Made by a program: the position numbers and the translations under genes | From: Epiperipatus broadwayi | Lineage: Eukaryota > Onychophora > Udeonychophora > Euonychophora > Peripatidae | Assembly (NCBI GenBank): GCA_028023455.1 | Contig: JAQFVV010012508.1 | Location: 1,791,877 to 1,855,876, forward strand | Reading direction: 5' to 3' | Length of the DNA: 64,000 nt | Part shown: in pieces, positions 11,336-24,175 of the stretch | Layout: every line of letters begins with the position of its first letter | Numbering within the stretch: position 1 is the stretch's first letter | Notes under the pieces: model-generated | The model's input: the letters and a program-made list of their open reading frames with translations, nothing else | The model's database searches: none | Told to the model about the DNA's origin: nothing

Positions 11336-13180
11336 TAGTAATATAAATCTACGTTGAAATTTCAATGATATTCTACTTAAATAAACTAGTTTCTAAATAA
11401 TTGTAATATTTTGGGAACGTTTTCTAAACCTACATAATATTTAAATAAAATAAACACTCAGTTTTGTATCTAATTTAATAAAACAATAAACAATACAATA
11501 TCTTGTTCACACTTTACATTATATTGATATGCAATTATTGCTTAAGGTATGTTTTAAAATAATACACTTTATGAGAATTCATTATCAATAAATCTATTAA
11601 ATAATCTTCATTTGGCCATACCCAATCACGTTATATATAAAATATACTGTAGGTTTTTATTGGATATTTACCGATTTACAATCACTAATATATTCATCTA
11701 CCTAAATCTCCAATCAATCGATTATAAAAATGGATTTTATAACAAACTATATATGATAATAATTAGCAATTATTCAAGCCAAAGATAGATATTAAGTTAT
11801 ACTAGTTTATAAAATTTATGATCCCCACTTCAAAGAAGTTTAAAAGTAATTAAGACAAATTCTGACTAATGACAGAACAAAATCTATTAAGATTTTTGTA
11901 ACCGGACAAGATAAGCAAATTAATCAACCCTGAACTAATGAAATTATTTCTACCAGTAATATTGACTTAGATAAGTAAACAAATATTTAAATGGAGTAAC
12001 AAATATAAAATTTATATCTAATGAAACGTAATAATAATATATAGAAAATACATATATCTAACTATTTCACTTACCAAAATGGATTTGATCTTGGATCAAA
12101 CTTTAAGTACCAAAAATTACATTGCACATTCAAAAGAAATAATTAGACAGATTCACTGGATTTTAATCAACTCTAAATTTATTGGTTAATAATTAAAAAT
12201 TTATAATAGTAATAAAAAAATTGTATATAAAAAACAATAACAAAAGATATCTGCAATAGACTGAAAATTGTAGCCTGTTGAAAAATATCATACTATGTTT
12301 TTTTAATATATAAATAATTGATAGAATCAATAATGAATAAGAATAAAATATGTATATATGAAACTTAAAAGTGTGTTGCATGTCAATAATATATATAAAA
12401 CTGAAGGAGAGATTTAAATGTCTTACTGAAACTTTAAATAGAATATAGGTCTTACTGAAACTTTAAATAGAATATACAATACCAAAAAAAAATGTGATCA
12501 AGTAAAAATTGATCTCTATTTATTCATTAATGTAATTTCTAAATAATTAAACTAACATAAAACACATTATATTTATATTAAATCCTTCTCTATCCAAATA
12601 TCCCCAAGTTAAATTTTGAACATAATTGTTTTTTTAATATATGAAAACTTCAGGTCGTATTAACCTATATCATCAGATAAGAGTTTAAATAATAACAAAA
12701 ATGAATGTCTCCGACCTTTTTATCATGTGAATCCTATAATAATCCATATATATTATAATGGTCAGGGTGTATTGGAAGTTAAAGTCTTACCATATCTGCC
12801 ATACAGGGCACCACCAGGCCATTGGAACCTGGAAAATTTATATAGTAGGCAGATACGCACTGTTAAAGATCCAATTTTTATTTTATATTGACCGTTAATC
12901 CATACCACTAGCTCAGGGAGATGTAGAGATTTGTAATAAAACTTACTTAAAAAAACACTTTTATAAAAAATTTCAATAAAATAAATAAGTTACTGCCAGT
13001 AATAATACACACAAAAGATTTATTGACATGTATATAAATATTTAAAAATTGAGGAATAAAGATGATCTCAAATTTGTTATTTTATATTTAAAATTTAAGT
13101 TTTAGAAATTCGCGATGGATTTTAACAAGAGTTTGTTTTATAATATTGAGTATAGATACGCTACACAGATTCATTCAAAA
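11336..13180. other. AT-rich DNA with little structure
   Basis: No gene or known repeat recognised. The only order seen is the 29-bp direct duplication at 12421-12476 and a GC-richer patch near 12770-12930 ('caccaccaggccattggaac') of unknown nature. Confidence 0.4.
12421..12476. repeat. 29-bp direct duplication, two copies
   Basis: 'tcttactgaaactttaaata' and its nine following bases occur twice head to tail with a period of 29 bp. It is a recent local duplication with no other copies seen. Confidence 0.85.
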
Positions 13181-13189
13181 AAGAAAATA

Positions 13190-13590
13190 TTCTATAGACC
13201 TTATTTAATCTTAGGCCAAAAGTTCACAGTCAAACCAAGCCAATCTATCTGATATATCGATGTATTCAATGCAGCATGAATATGACAGCACAGCACCATA
13301 CTGTCAGGAATGCACATCTGAACAGCATGGTTATATAGAAGAAATTGTCTCTCATCCAGTACAGGAATGTTACATCTGTCTGGCGAGAAGAACAATAAAA
13401 TAAATAAATAGAAAACTCCATAGCAAGGGATTGCGATCCTTTTTACCGACTTACCATCCCATTCCATAGGCTAAAGGGGTGACCCAAGGAGCAGGGAATA
13501 CATCTGCTTCCGATGATCGATAAGAATGGGATTACTTTTCCCAAGTGCAGTGTAAAGGTGATCCTGCATGTAGTGGATCTTCATACTACA
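13190..13590 (-). other. Unrecognised GC-richer island, possible exon or pseudogene
   Basis: This stretch is visibly less AT-rich than its surroundings. On the minus strand it has an 88-residue open frame. It also has two exon-like blocks with a plausible donor ('gggatg|gtaagtcgg') and acceptor ('cttctcgccag|acag'), and a second reading frame with a hydrophobic run beginning 'TDVTFLYWMRDNFF'. Joining the two blocks does not keep a frame open, so a simple spliced gene is not supported. It could be an old pseudogene or transposon relic. No family is recognised. Confidence 0.25.
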
Positions 13591-13927
13591 TTTAACTAAT
13601 TACACCAATATATCCAATCCATTAACCCAATTTAACTGCGAAACAACTAACCCAAGGCTAATCCTCCCTTAAACTAACATAAACTTAACGAATCTATATA
13701 GCCATTCACACCCAACTTAAATTTAAATACATTCAAATAATTTAATTAATACGAAATTATTAAAAAAAAGAAAAATGGAAATGATTATTAATTTAGCTAA
13801 TTTATACATAACATTAATTTAGAAATTTTCTTTAAGTCAGATAAGTTCCTTTAAAGCTAAGTTTAACTTATTTTGCTTACAGAAGATATATTGAAACAGT
13901 ATATAATGACAAAAGTTCATACTTTCC

Positions 13928-14122
13928 ATGGTAGATTGCCTGGAGTCTGTTTTGTCCATTTTCATGATCACTCTTGTAGACTGTTTGTTCTTTGAAATGG
14001 AGCCACTATTTGCCATTCAGTTGGTCAAGAAACATCTTCTGGAGGCATCAGCTGGTTGTCTGGAAATTAAATCTACTGCCGGCTCCTACATCGTGAGCCT
14101 GCAACACAGCTACAGTTTATAG
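13928..14122 (+). other. Small open frame, unrecognised
   Basis: A 64-residue frame lies in a locally GC-richer patch. It begins after a Kozak-neutral 'ccatgg' and contains hydrophobic stretches. All three forward frames are unusually free of stops here, which weakens the case for any one of them. It lies about 350 bp from the island at 13190-13590 and may be part of the same unknown unit. No homology is recognised. Confidence 0.2.
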
Positions 14123-14129
14123 ATGGATT

Positions 14130-16050
14130 AATAGTCCACTTATAGATTAATAGTCAGCTCTAAGATGACAATTATTTTGCCTTTTATATTTTTATTAGCA
14201 TCTTATCAGCAAATTTTCGGATCCATCAAGCAAGAAAACATCACTAATCCTAGAGTCTCTTTTTTGGTCCGTGCTGTGGCTTGGTGCTTCCATTGGTCAA
14301 TCTTTAATTTCTTTATCTATCTCCTATCTGACTTTTTTAAATATATACGAGCCCCAAAGGCTAGTTTGCTTTTCATTTAATTAAAAGAACAAACATTTCC
14401 ATTTTGAGATTACAGGAATTAATTAATACCTGTTTCCATTTTTATTTATGTTACTTTAAAAAAATATTAATCTTTAAATCTTTTTTTATTTTATTTATAA
14501 AAAGTACATTCAAATACTTTTTTTTTATTTTAAAAAGAAAAAATACTTTCAAAGTTTTCCATCTGTGCGAATATATATATACATTAAACAACTCTTTAAT
14601 TTTAGCTTTTAGTTTTTAATAAATTTATTTTTATTTACGAACTTAAGTTTTTATTTTAATTTTAAATTAATGTAATGGCTTATTGTATACCGTTACAATA
14701 TATATATCTTTTAAGTCACAAAACATAAACACTTTCTTTCAAGAACAAAAAATATATTCAGAGATATACCATCTAAGTGAAAAGAGTCCATTTTTACTCA
14801 TCAATTCATTATGGCTACTGGTTCTTTGTTTCTGATCCTAATGTGTAACAGACAATTTTGCTTTAAGTAGAGAAGACAAGCATGAATGTTAACTATCGCA
14901 GATTTGAATTCAATATACTTTCACATTTAAATTCCAATATTTTCTTTTAAGCATATAAATGTATCCAAACTTTTAAAGCAACAGGTACTTAGTCGATGCA
15001 AAATCACACATCATTGACTTTATTTTCCTTTTTTATTGGTAATAATGTTTAAAGAGAACTTTTTTTCATTGACAAAATTCTGTTATATCCAAGTGAATAA
15101 TAAATGCTAGTTTTTTTGTTTACAAATTAAGAAAGTTTTAATATCACACATAAGTTGAGTTAATTGATCTTGTAAAATTCATTGATTTGAAATATGATAT
15201 CCATACCATTGGGTTTGTATTCATCACAGATAAATAGATGGAATTCTAGATTTTGATAATGGAATACTTTTTTATAGCTGACTTGCAATACAATGCATTT
15301 TGATGGTTTTGTTTTACATTTTGCCAATGGGCAGACATTTTGGGTTTATACTCCCATGATTTTAGACATTAAACACTTGAAAATTTTAAATTTAACAAGT
15401 TTTTAAAGATGAATATAAACGTGTCCATTCTAGGCAATGATAAAATTACAAGAACTCAGTTCTATTTTTAACATACTCTTGCTGACATCAATGTTGTTAG
15501 GACAACACTCAATTTTCACTCAATGATATAAGAAAATGTTTTAAGAAAAATTGCCTCCAATTAATAAGTAAAATGAAGATTTTAAAATAATTGTATTTAG
15601 TACAAACAAAATCCTATTTTACACATGTTTTTAATAATATTCTTCAATAAACTGATTTATAAATAAACATATATAAAACATAAAACATTTACTTTTATAA
15701 TAAGTTGCTATGATAAATGTAGTAACAGAAATTGAAATGATTAATACTTAATAATAACATTGATTTTATTCAAGTGATCTTTCTATGATTCACTTAATTA
15801 TTTTCCAGAATCTATTTATTTATTAACTGATTTATATTTTTCATGAAATTTATCACAACAGATTTATGATTTGATGCTGATATTAATAGTAAATAATATT
15901 TTAAAATATTAGGTTGCTATGGTTTTCTAATTAACATTAATATTTCAACACCTCCATTATCCATAGATCAAGTGAAATGAAAATTAAACAAGATCAATAA
16001 ACTTTTTTTATTTTTTAAATACTGTGATATACAGCACTAATCTGGGACTT
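14130..16050. other. AT-rich DNA, nothing recognised
   Basis: Two short + strand frames near 14.2-14.6 kb are poly-T-driven (F/L/I-rich translation) and look like chance. No repeat partner was found within the window. Confidence 0.4.
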
Positions 16051-16056
16051 ACAGTA

Positions 16057-17018
16057 CACCTGGGTCTCATTTTAAGTGATAGATAGGTTCCTCAGAAAAC
16101 ACGTGCAAATGAAATCGTGCAAAAATAGACGTAACTTACATTAAAAAAGGGGGGATGCGGTCTGTGATTTTTCAAAATTCGCATAAAAGCAAAGCACCAA
16201 CGTAAAATTACTTTAAAATTCGCGCAAAAAAAAATAAGGAAATAAAATATGACTAATAAAAAATTTCAAATTTGAAAAAAATTGATACAAGACAAACTTT
16301 TTTTAACTATAATATTTAATTTTATTCAAAATAATATATTTTTATGCATAATTTACAGTACATTAATTTACATTTTTTTATACACATTTTAATTATTATC
16401 GATAAACAGGTTCATTTGCAAACTGGTAAAAAAATCAGATTCTTCTCAAGAGGAAATAGAACTAGCACCAACTTCACTCTCATGTTGTGTTAATGATTTT
16501 CTGGTGACAACATAATTAGTAATTAATCTTTGAGATGATTTTATTAATTGTTTATGAAGCTCGCGATATCCAGACATACAACCATTTAGCTCTCATTGGA
16601 ATTTAAGAGCACGTTAATGATTAGTGTCATTAATAAGAAAATAATAATTGATTACGTTCTTTTTTAAAAAGCAAAAACAGAATGTGATTTAAAATGCAAA
16701 ATTAACATGCACAATGTTTGAACAAATTTACATTATAATCTTGTAAAAATTTAATGTGTGTATACATAAAATGTGGAAATCATGATTTTAATTTCATTAT
16801 TGCATAAAATCTTACTATTATAAAGCACTGAAAATATTGAAATTACTAAGATGAAAGTCGAATTCCAATAATGTGCTATTACTTTCAATATAACGTAAGT
16901 GCGCAAAATTTATTATTTAAAGTAATAGCGCATTTTCGGAGGTTGACTTCCGGTGCAACATGAATCGCGTAACTTCAAAATCATGTTAAATAAGTCTGTG
17001 TAAAAAGAGACCCAGGTG
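16057..17018. mobile_element. TIR DNA element, about 0.96 kb, TA target
   Basis: The ends are inverted copies: 'CACCTGGGTCTC' at 16057 and 'GAGACCCAGGTG' ending at 17018, each flanked by TA. The subterminal DNA (short 'cgtgcaaatgaaatcgtgc' and 'cgcgtaac' type segments) resembles Tigger/pogo-like non-autonomous elements of the Tc1-mariner superfamily, which also duplicate TA. No transposase frame is present, so it is a deletion derivative or MITE. Confidence 0.65.
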
Positions 17019-17284
17019 TATATATTTTATAAAATATATTTTTCTCTCTGCCATCTTTTTTAATGGTAGAATGCCAAATACATGTACCAAAAATAATGTT
17101 ACAAGACCTCTACAATCAAAGGTATCAAAATTGTGATTATCTTAACCAATTTTATTCTTAATCTATTATTAAAAAAAACTATCAAAATGACTTCTTTTAT
17201 TTTTAACTAAGTTATGCAGACATATTTAATGGACTTATTAGCTTATCCCTTGTATATGTATTAAATGAATTATGTCTTGTACAT

Positions 17285-17755
17285 GAGGGGTCAGATTGAC
17301 TTTAGGTCAACATGGTGTGACAAGAATCTCAGCCTCAGGGTGGCCTTTGAGCACTCCATCATCAGATTTTCAATTGGATGGATTGTTGAAGAGTTGGAGT
17401 GTGGAATGGATTGAAGTCTGTCCATTAAAGTATGAGGATTGGCTATCTTAATATATATCTGAGCACTTATTACATATATGTGTAGAGATGATAATTTGGA
17501 CCAACTGATGATTGCTGGTTTAGCATGAAATATGTATATTGATGATTATTTATCTTTTTGACATATATGTGTTCAAGGGTATCAGTGTTATGAGATAAAG
17601 TGGAGAGCGGAGGTAGGTTGTATGAACGTCTGTGCTTATATACCCTATATATTACATATATTGCTACAGGTATATAATAAATCTGTAATTTAGTTAAACA
17701 AATATTAGGAAAAATCCGATTATATTTTCTGGTCAATCTAACCCCATGTCATAAA
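17285..17755 (+). repeat. Repeat family N, copy 1
   Basis: This copy closely matches 57064-57405. Shared strings include 'ggatggattgttgaagagtt', 'ggaccaactgatgattgctg', 'ggtttagcatgaaatatgta' and a final 'tataccctatatat'. Partial copies lie at 37185-37395 and 60365-60500. It has no coding frame, and its class is unknown. Confidence 0.7.
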
Positions 17756-19500
17756 TAATACAAAGAATCTATAACTTGTGGTAGTTTTAATTTATTTGTT
17801 TCAAGTGCCAGTGTTCAGTTAATCACTCCACTGAACAATACTATCACAAGGTTAATCAATGAAAATGGAATTTCTTTTTCTTTATGATTACAAGTTCTAT
17901 TTATGTAGGTTTAACGAAATTAGTTTCGTGTTTTAACATTCCTACATGAAGCAATCTAGATAATGAAGATTGCCAAATTTAAATTACAACATAGATTTAA
18001 TAAACAAATAAGTACACACTATAAATACAAAATTATTTATTAATACTATGCACTAAATATTATTAAACATTAACATCAGATACAACATTACATAGAATAT
18101 ATATATAACACATATTTTTAATTACAAAATTAATTAGATATTTTCTTAGCAATAATAATGTTTAGTTTATCTGTCTTATTAGTTGTTAAAAGTTTATATT
18201 ATTAGTTTAGATAAACATTAAAGTTAGGTATAGAACTCATTCATTAACCTTACCTATTAATTCATTGAATGGATTTAATTAATGATATAATAGGTGTATG
18301 TCATGGCCATGGGTTTTTTATTTTTATGAATTATGAGATCCATTCTGTCCATTTGAATTATTTTTCTTAATATCTTGGGTTTGGTTATTATGTAGTCATG
18401 ACATTTTGAGTCAAAGAATCCTCACAAATTTAGATTAGGAAGAAGCCATCAGCGACCATATCTGCTTAGCAGTGCATCTGGTTTGAATTATCCCGGCAGG
18501 TAAAAACAAACGTGGCATGTCAAATTTATACAGCTTTCTAGATTTTTTTCTGCAATATGCTGCTTAATAAAGGATATAGCACTCTAATTTGCAGAATTCA
18601 TGAACAATATTAATGAAACAAAGAAATTTAATCAATCAAAGTTCTCATAGTTGCCTTTTTATACCACTGGTCTGATTCCATCATGCAAGTACCTATTCAC
18701 ACTTTTCTTTATCTCTTCAGTTTAATACCCCCCACAAAGCTTATTTTTTTAATAATTAATTTACAATATTAATCACAACTTATATACAATGTATGGATTT
18801 ATATTATTTTTAATATAGTATTCATTTTTGTTTGTGGACTAACATAATTTCATCAATCAAAATGAATGATTTTTTTGCCTCTTTTTTCACTTATTAAATT
18901 TATATTGATGATTGACATTTCGATCGGCCATATTTAATTTAGGGAGAGAAGAATTATCATACCTCCTTTCCTTTTTAATTATAATTAATTACATTTTTTT
19001 TTTCTTAAAATCTACATGTACATTTTCTTTTTCTTTGATTATCAGGGTAACAATAAAAATAATAAATCTTGTTTATTCAATAAATAAAAAAAAATTACAT
19101 TTTATATAATTATATATTTTAAAACATATACTTTTCTTTCAGTCTTCTTTCATGGTAGAATGCTAAACACACATACCAAAAATAACTACAATATGCACAC
19201 ACAAACACACTATGTTGTATGCCATGAGACATAAGTGTCTTAATAAAAAATGTTAATTTTAATATGTGCAATATATATTGTAACTAAGACTTAAAGGGTG
19301 TTAAATGTGGTATTTAAAATACTACTAATAAATAAATAATAACTTAAATATTTGTAATTGCAATTATTAATAAAATAATAAGTCAGAATTTTAAAAGTCA
19401 GTGTATAATATTCAAAACTTACCCTAACCATTTTCATTAATTATAAATATAAAAATATGTCTAAAAAGTATATCGTATTTGTATATACACATCTGCATGT
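17756..19500. other. AT-rich DNA, nothing firmly recognised
   Basis: No gene or named repeat. A patch near 18410-18500 ('gcagtgcatctggtttgaat') is less AT-rich and may be old repeat sequence, but it has no second copy here. Confidence 0.4.
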
Positions 19501-19508
19501 AATATATA

Positions 19509-19655
19509 AAGAGCCTGCTAATAGCTCTAAATTAGCTTATTTTTATTATGATAAATGCTACAAGTGAAAGTATCTGAAGCCTTTATTTATGATTGTTCCC
19601 ATCCCCAGACCAGTTTCGAGCTGTGGCTCTCTTCAGTGAGGAGATAGGACATCTG
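19509..19655 (-). repeat. Repeat family G, 5' fragment with hammerhead-like core
   Basis: First copy of a second abundant family (G). Its hallmarks are 'tgctaatagctcta', 'ccatccccagaccagtttcg' and 'cagtgaggag'. On the minus strand, 19636-19613 reads CTGAAGA, a 4-bp hairpin GAGC/GCTC with loop CACA, then GAAAC. This is the cleanest match to the hammerhead boxes in the window, with no extra base before the stem. Confidence 0.65.
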
Positions 19656-20237
19656 TATGTGTACTTATGTATAATATTAAGTTAATAAAATAATGATCTA
19701 ATATCAATATCTATATTAACATTTTATGGATGCAAATGAAGTTTTGTATTTTATAAACTGTTTATTTCGTAGTGAAATTATTGTTTTGTTCAAATTTGTC
19801 CAACTTTTTAATGTCAGAATTTTGAAAAAAAGCAGCAATCACAAATAAAAAATTATTGTGAGGGTTCGTAGCAAATTAAGAGGAAAAATTTTAAGTATAG
19901 GAAATTCTTTTTTTTTAATTTATGTCGTTTGTCACAACGAAACATAAAAATGAGATTATTTTATTATGCAAAACAAAATTAAAAATAATTATTCCAGTAA
20001 AATAATGGCAGCAATTATTTAAAATTTCTTCAATTTGCCAAATTTCTAGCATCTATCAAATTAAAATATCTTTGTCTTTCATCATTAATGAAATTGAAAA
20101 ATTGGATTAAAATTCACTTTCAAATAAAACTTCCTTCAATAAAAGTAACCAAAGTAAAATTATGTAACTTGAGCATTAAATATTTCTCCGGTCATAAAAA
20201 TATCAAAAGTACTTATATAATTTATCACCATTTAAAA

Positions 20238-20560
20238 TGTATATTAAAGCTATATCCTTAAGACTATGCATCTAGATGCGGCAGTGGGGACCTCTACAAA
20301 TCTTAACATATGACTAACACAACTTTAAGTCTTGTTAGTCTTATGTTAACATTTGTAGAGATCCCTACTGTCACATCTAGACAGATAGTCTTAAGGTTTA
20401 TGTTAGTCTTATGTTAAGATTTGTAGAGGTCGCTACTGTCACATCTAGACACATAGTCTTAAGGTTCATGTTAGCCTTATGTTAAGATTTGTAGAAGTCT
20501 CTACTGTCGCATCTAGGTGCATAACCTTAAGGTTATAGCCTTAATATATATTACCTAGGT
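20238..20560. repeat. Fold-back array: three 68-bp direct repeats plus an inverted copy
   Basis: Units beginning 'gttagtcttatgttaa' start at 20334, 20402 and 20470, a period of 68 bp. Upstream, about 20257-20333 is an inverted copy of the same unit. The outer ends are also inverted ('ccttaagactatgcatctag' on the left against 'gcataaccttaaggttata' on the right). It could fold into a long hairpin. No frame is present. It resembles a fold-back transposon with tandem inner repeats. Confidence 0.8.
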
Positions 20561-20854
20561 AATGAATATGCGCTTAATAAATTATTAATTACACCATTTA
20601 AAATGATGACTCAATTTCATAGTCATATAAAACATCTCTCTATTCTAATTTACCAAATAAAAGTTGTTTTACTAAAAGGATGATTATTAACTAAACTCAT
20701 TTGGATAACATATAAGCAATTTAAAATTCTTAAAAAATATATTCAACAATCCATAAAATAAATAATCATAAATAATAAATAGCTTACTGAACAGGAAGTA
20801 AAAGTAACCGAAACTTCCAGTGATATGTTTTTTAGAGTTTATATTATATTACTC

Positions 20855-21130
20855 ACTAGCCGTACCCGACCACGCGTTGCTGTGGCTCAGTCTAGTTAAA
20901 TGAAAAAGAAAGAAAAGAGAAAGCGCATGTTTCTAATATGTTTAATTTCACAATGCTTATGGGTGTACAATATTGTGACATCTATATAATAGTAGGTATA
21001 TAAATAGTAGGTGTATAAAAATGTGCGTATTAGAATGCAATGTTCGTATCAAAATTTCAAAGCAATCGGTGAAGAACTTTTGGAGATTTAAGATTTTGAA
21101 TAAACGGACATTTACATTTTTATTTATATA
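20855..21130 (+). repeat. SINE/LINE-tail-like interspersed repeat
   Basis: It opens with 'ccgacca cgcgttgctgtgg' type sequence and ends with 'atcaaaatttcaaagcaatc' followed by 'cggacatttacattttta'. From general knowledge, this opening and closing combination recurs in short interspersed or RTE-related repeats of many invertebrates. Only one copy lies in this window, so the call rests on resemblance to that pattern. Confidence 0.45.
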
Positions 21131-21529
21131 AATTGGAAGCTTCAGTAACTTGTTCTTTTATATAATTATAAGAATATATTGCGAAAATTATATTGTGAAA
21201 ATTATAATTTCTATAAAAATAAAGTTATCAAGGATACAATAATACCATTGTTTATTGTATAATAAACAAATACAAATGGAATTCATTCATTTTATTTGTT
21301 GTGATGTTATACGTATTTCAAAAATAAATTGTCATGAGAGTGTTATTTTAAGTATATCTAAAGCATGTTGTTTTCTCTAATAATTATCTGGTTCAAAATT
21401 GCTTCACATATATGTATATACTATTTAATGTTCTATCAAAAGACTACATAATAATGTGAACTGGCAATGGATAAGAACTGGCAGAATAGTAAGTATAAAT
21501 GAATATTTTTATATATTTCTTATAACAAC

Positions 21530-21640
21530 TCCCCTCATATATATTATAATGCAAAAGATTTTTTATATAACTTCTTAATTTTCCTGACAGTTTCGACTGT
21601 CCTGCAGTCTTCATCAGAGTGTTGTCAATTTCCTCTATCT
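21530..21640 (-). repeat. Single arm of the fold-back element with hammerhead-like core
   Basis: On the minus strand this matches the right half of the element at 536-792, including 'ctgcaggacagtcgaaactg' and the 'tcaggaaaattaagaag' run. The core occupies 21617-21590. The opposite arm is absent, so this is a solo half. Confidence 0.65.
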
Positions 21641-22721
21641 TTAAATATGTTTTTATTTTACAAATTGATGAAGAAATTAAGTTTTAAAAGTAATATATCT
21701 TATAATGAAAAAAAAAATCCATCAAGACAAAGAAAAATAGTCTATTTAATAACATATATTGACACATCTGGATAGAAATTTTATTTAACAATATGAATAA
21801 AACAGATATAGGGGATTAAAGTTTTAAATCAGTGAAGGATTAATGTATATGCTTAAACAGATTTAATAATGTTTATTATACTAATAACATGATTATATTT
21901 CAGAAATCCATGAAAACATTGCCAAAGTTTGGATATGGTTACTTTTTGTTAAGATTATGCTTTTAAATATGAAAAATTATTAGGATATCTCAGTAATGTT
22001 TGAAAATGGAGATATTTAATTGGTTGTTCTGAGGCTAAAAGTTTTCAGATATAAATTGATTTAAATACCCATGTGATTAATTTAGACATGTGTTGTTTAG
22101 TGATTAATTTAGCATATATTATCAAAGGTAAGAGATATTTTGCTATTTGTATTTTGTTAGAATTGGTAAAATTTATTTTATTGTTAACTATTTGGATGCT
22201 GATAATATAAATAGTTATCTTTAGTAACATTTGATATAGATTTAGCTTGAGTTAACTTAGTTTTGGCAAGCATATATTTTTGGATCTGTTTACTTTAAAT
22301 TAAAGTACATGGAACAATTGGGTTGTCCTCATTTTCACCATAATCATATCTCCCATCAAGATTTATTTTTGAGTCTTAATCATACTCATACCCCCCCCCT
22401 CATTGCCTCTTTTTACTTTTACGTATATGATTGGCATTCACAGTATGATCCCAGATGGGAGTATAGCCCTGAAATTCATTAATCACCTATATGCCAATAA
22501 GATCATGCAGATTTGGTAAATTACAGAGGATGATTATTCATATTCATATGCTAAGTGTCATCCTTATCAACACCTATTATTGTTAAATTATAATTGACAT
22601 TAAGAATCTGATTTTACATGTATATATCATAATGATAATTGATTTGATTCTAAAAATCTCAAAATACTGACACTATATACATTTTTCAATTATAATACTA
22701 TCTATAAGTATGTATGTTTAT

Positions 22722-23210
22722 ATTGGACTATTTCCATCATCTAATATGAGTATTGAATGTTTTTAGAAAAATGTAACTTGATTTAAATATTCCAAATACA
22801 TTCAACTGCTAGTAATAGCACATAAAACAGGTTAGTATATGCATAAAATTTCAAGAGATATTATTCTCCCCTCATTTTCAGGTGTTGCTGACCTGACCAG
22901 TGACAGTACTAGCATGGGATTTAAACCTAGACCTATAGATTCTTGAGTATTGAATTTTAAGGTAATGCTCAATACTCAAGAATCTATGGGTCCAGGTTCA
23001 AATCTCATGATAATACTGTCACTGGCCAAGTCAGTAACACCTGAAGAAGAGGGGAGAATAATACCTTTCGAAACATTGTGCTTATACTAACCTGTGTGCT
23101 ATTACTAACAGTTGAACGTATTTGGAATATTTAAATAAAGTTAAATTTTTCTAAAAACATTTAATACTCATATTAGATGATGGAAATAGTCACAATATAA
23201 AAATACAAGT
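22722..23210. repeat. Palindromic tRNA-derived repeat pair (fold-back SINE)
   Basis: The left arm (about 22722-22955) is the inverted complement of the right arm (about 22965-23210). Each arm has a tRNA-like segment with a B box ('aggttcaaatctca' on the right), a 'cctgaagaagaggggagaat' stretch and the 'cagttgaa.gtatttggaata' tail. A hammerhead-like core lies at 23041-23074 (CTGAAGA...CGAAAC). The same palindrome occurs at 44150-44640. Confidence 0.65.
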
Positions 23211-23301
23211 AAAACACCATCATCACAAACCTTCGGGAAAACACTATCTATATATATGATTGATTATGAATTGATTTATGCTCTAAAATCAAATAAGTCA
23301 T

Positions 23302-23359
23302 AATTTTAAATATAAAGATGAAATAAAACTAATTTTAAATATAAAGATAAAATGAAACT
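23302..23359. repeat. 29-bp direct duplication, two copies
   Basis: 'aattttaaatataaagat' and the following 11 bases are repeated once head to tail with two base differences. Confidence 0.8.
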
Positions 23360-23754
23360 ATCATTTAATGTGTAGTGGTTTAAGCATCTGCTCAGATGAC
23401 AATAAAAGGTGTTGCTTGAATAGTGAGATAGAGTGGTCTAAAATTTTTACATTGAAAGATCATTATGATAGAATAGAGTTTATAGTAAGCATTGTGCAGA
23501 TAAAATATAGTTTGTTTGATTATATTTATGGCATGTAAACACAAGTTCAATTTTTTTAAAGGTTTAAGAAGTATATTTTTTTCATTATAATTCATATTTA
23601 GTTTTCCCAATCCTTAAAAAATTTTTTTTTCAGTTGATATTTTAATTTGGTGGTTATATGAGAAAATTGACTTCCATCTTCATGTTCAAGCATTAATTAT
23701 AGTAAGCTGCCATTAAAAAGGCTTAACTCTGAAACATACTATTATTAGAACATA

Positions 23755-24175
23755 AACAAAGAGCTTTTCTAATTGCTCAACAAGCTTTGTGATAATTGCT
23801 TAGCAAGAGAAAGCATTTACAATATCTTTATCAGAAACCATACTCAAACCCCTGACCAATGGTTTCATGCTTTGGCGCTCCTCAGAGAGGCGCTAGGATA
23901 GTTTCAAATACTAGATCTAAAAATACCAACCTAAAGCCAGCATTTATCTAAGAGTTAACCATTGGGTAGAAAATCTGAAAATTTCAGACACTTAATGTCT
24001 TCAAACCCAGCTATCTAACTCAAATAGCTGTATGGGGCTGATAGACCTCCAGCCAAACTATATATTAGTAGTCTTAGTAATATAACATCACTTAAAACTT
24101 AAAGCAAAGACTATAAATAGTCAATAAAAATAGTCATATATCACATGACCCCATTTCTTTTTTTTAAGCTTGTAA
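23755..24175 (-). repeat. Repeat family G, long copy
   Basis: Shows the family order: 'ctaattgctcaacaagcttt', 'ccaatggtttcatgctttgg', 'ctcctcagagaggcgctagg', 'ctagatctaaaaatacca', 'atttaactc'-type blocks, then 'catatatcacatgacc'. The hammerhead-like core has decayed. A second short piece of the same family start follows at about 24178-24215. Confidence 0.65.

Noticed and set aside
12193-12381. Minus-strand 62-codon frame
   Set aside because: Low-complexity AT translation with no supporting signal.
14165-14619. Hydrophobic + strand frames as membrane proteins or as the first TMEM179-like exon
   Set aside because: The F/L/I/K-rich translation is a product of poly-T/poly-A composition. No donor site in the right phase and no family motif were found.
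20238-20560. CRISPR-like array
   Set aside because: The repeats have no unique spacers; whole 68-bp units are repeated and one is inverted, in eukaryotic DNA.
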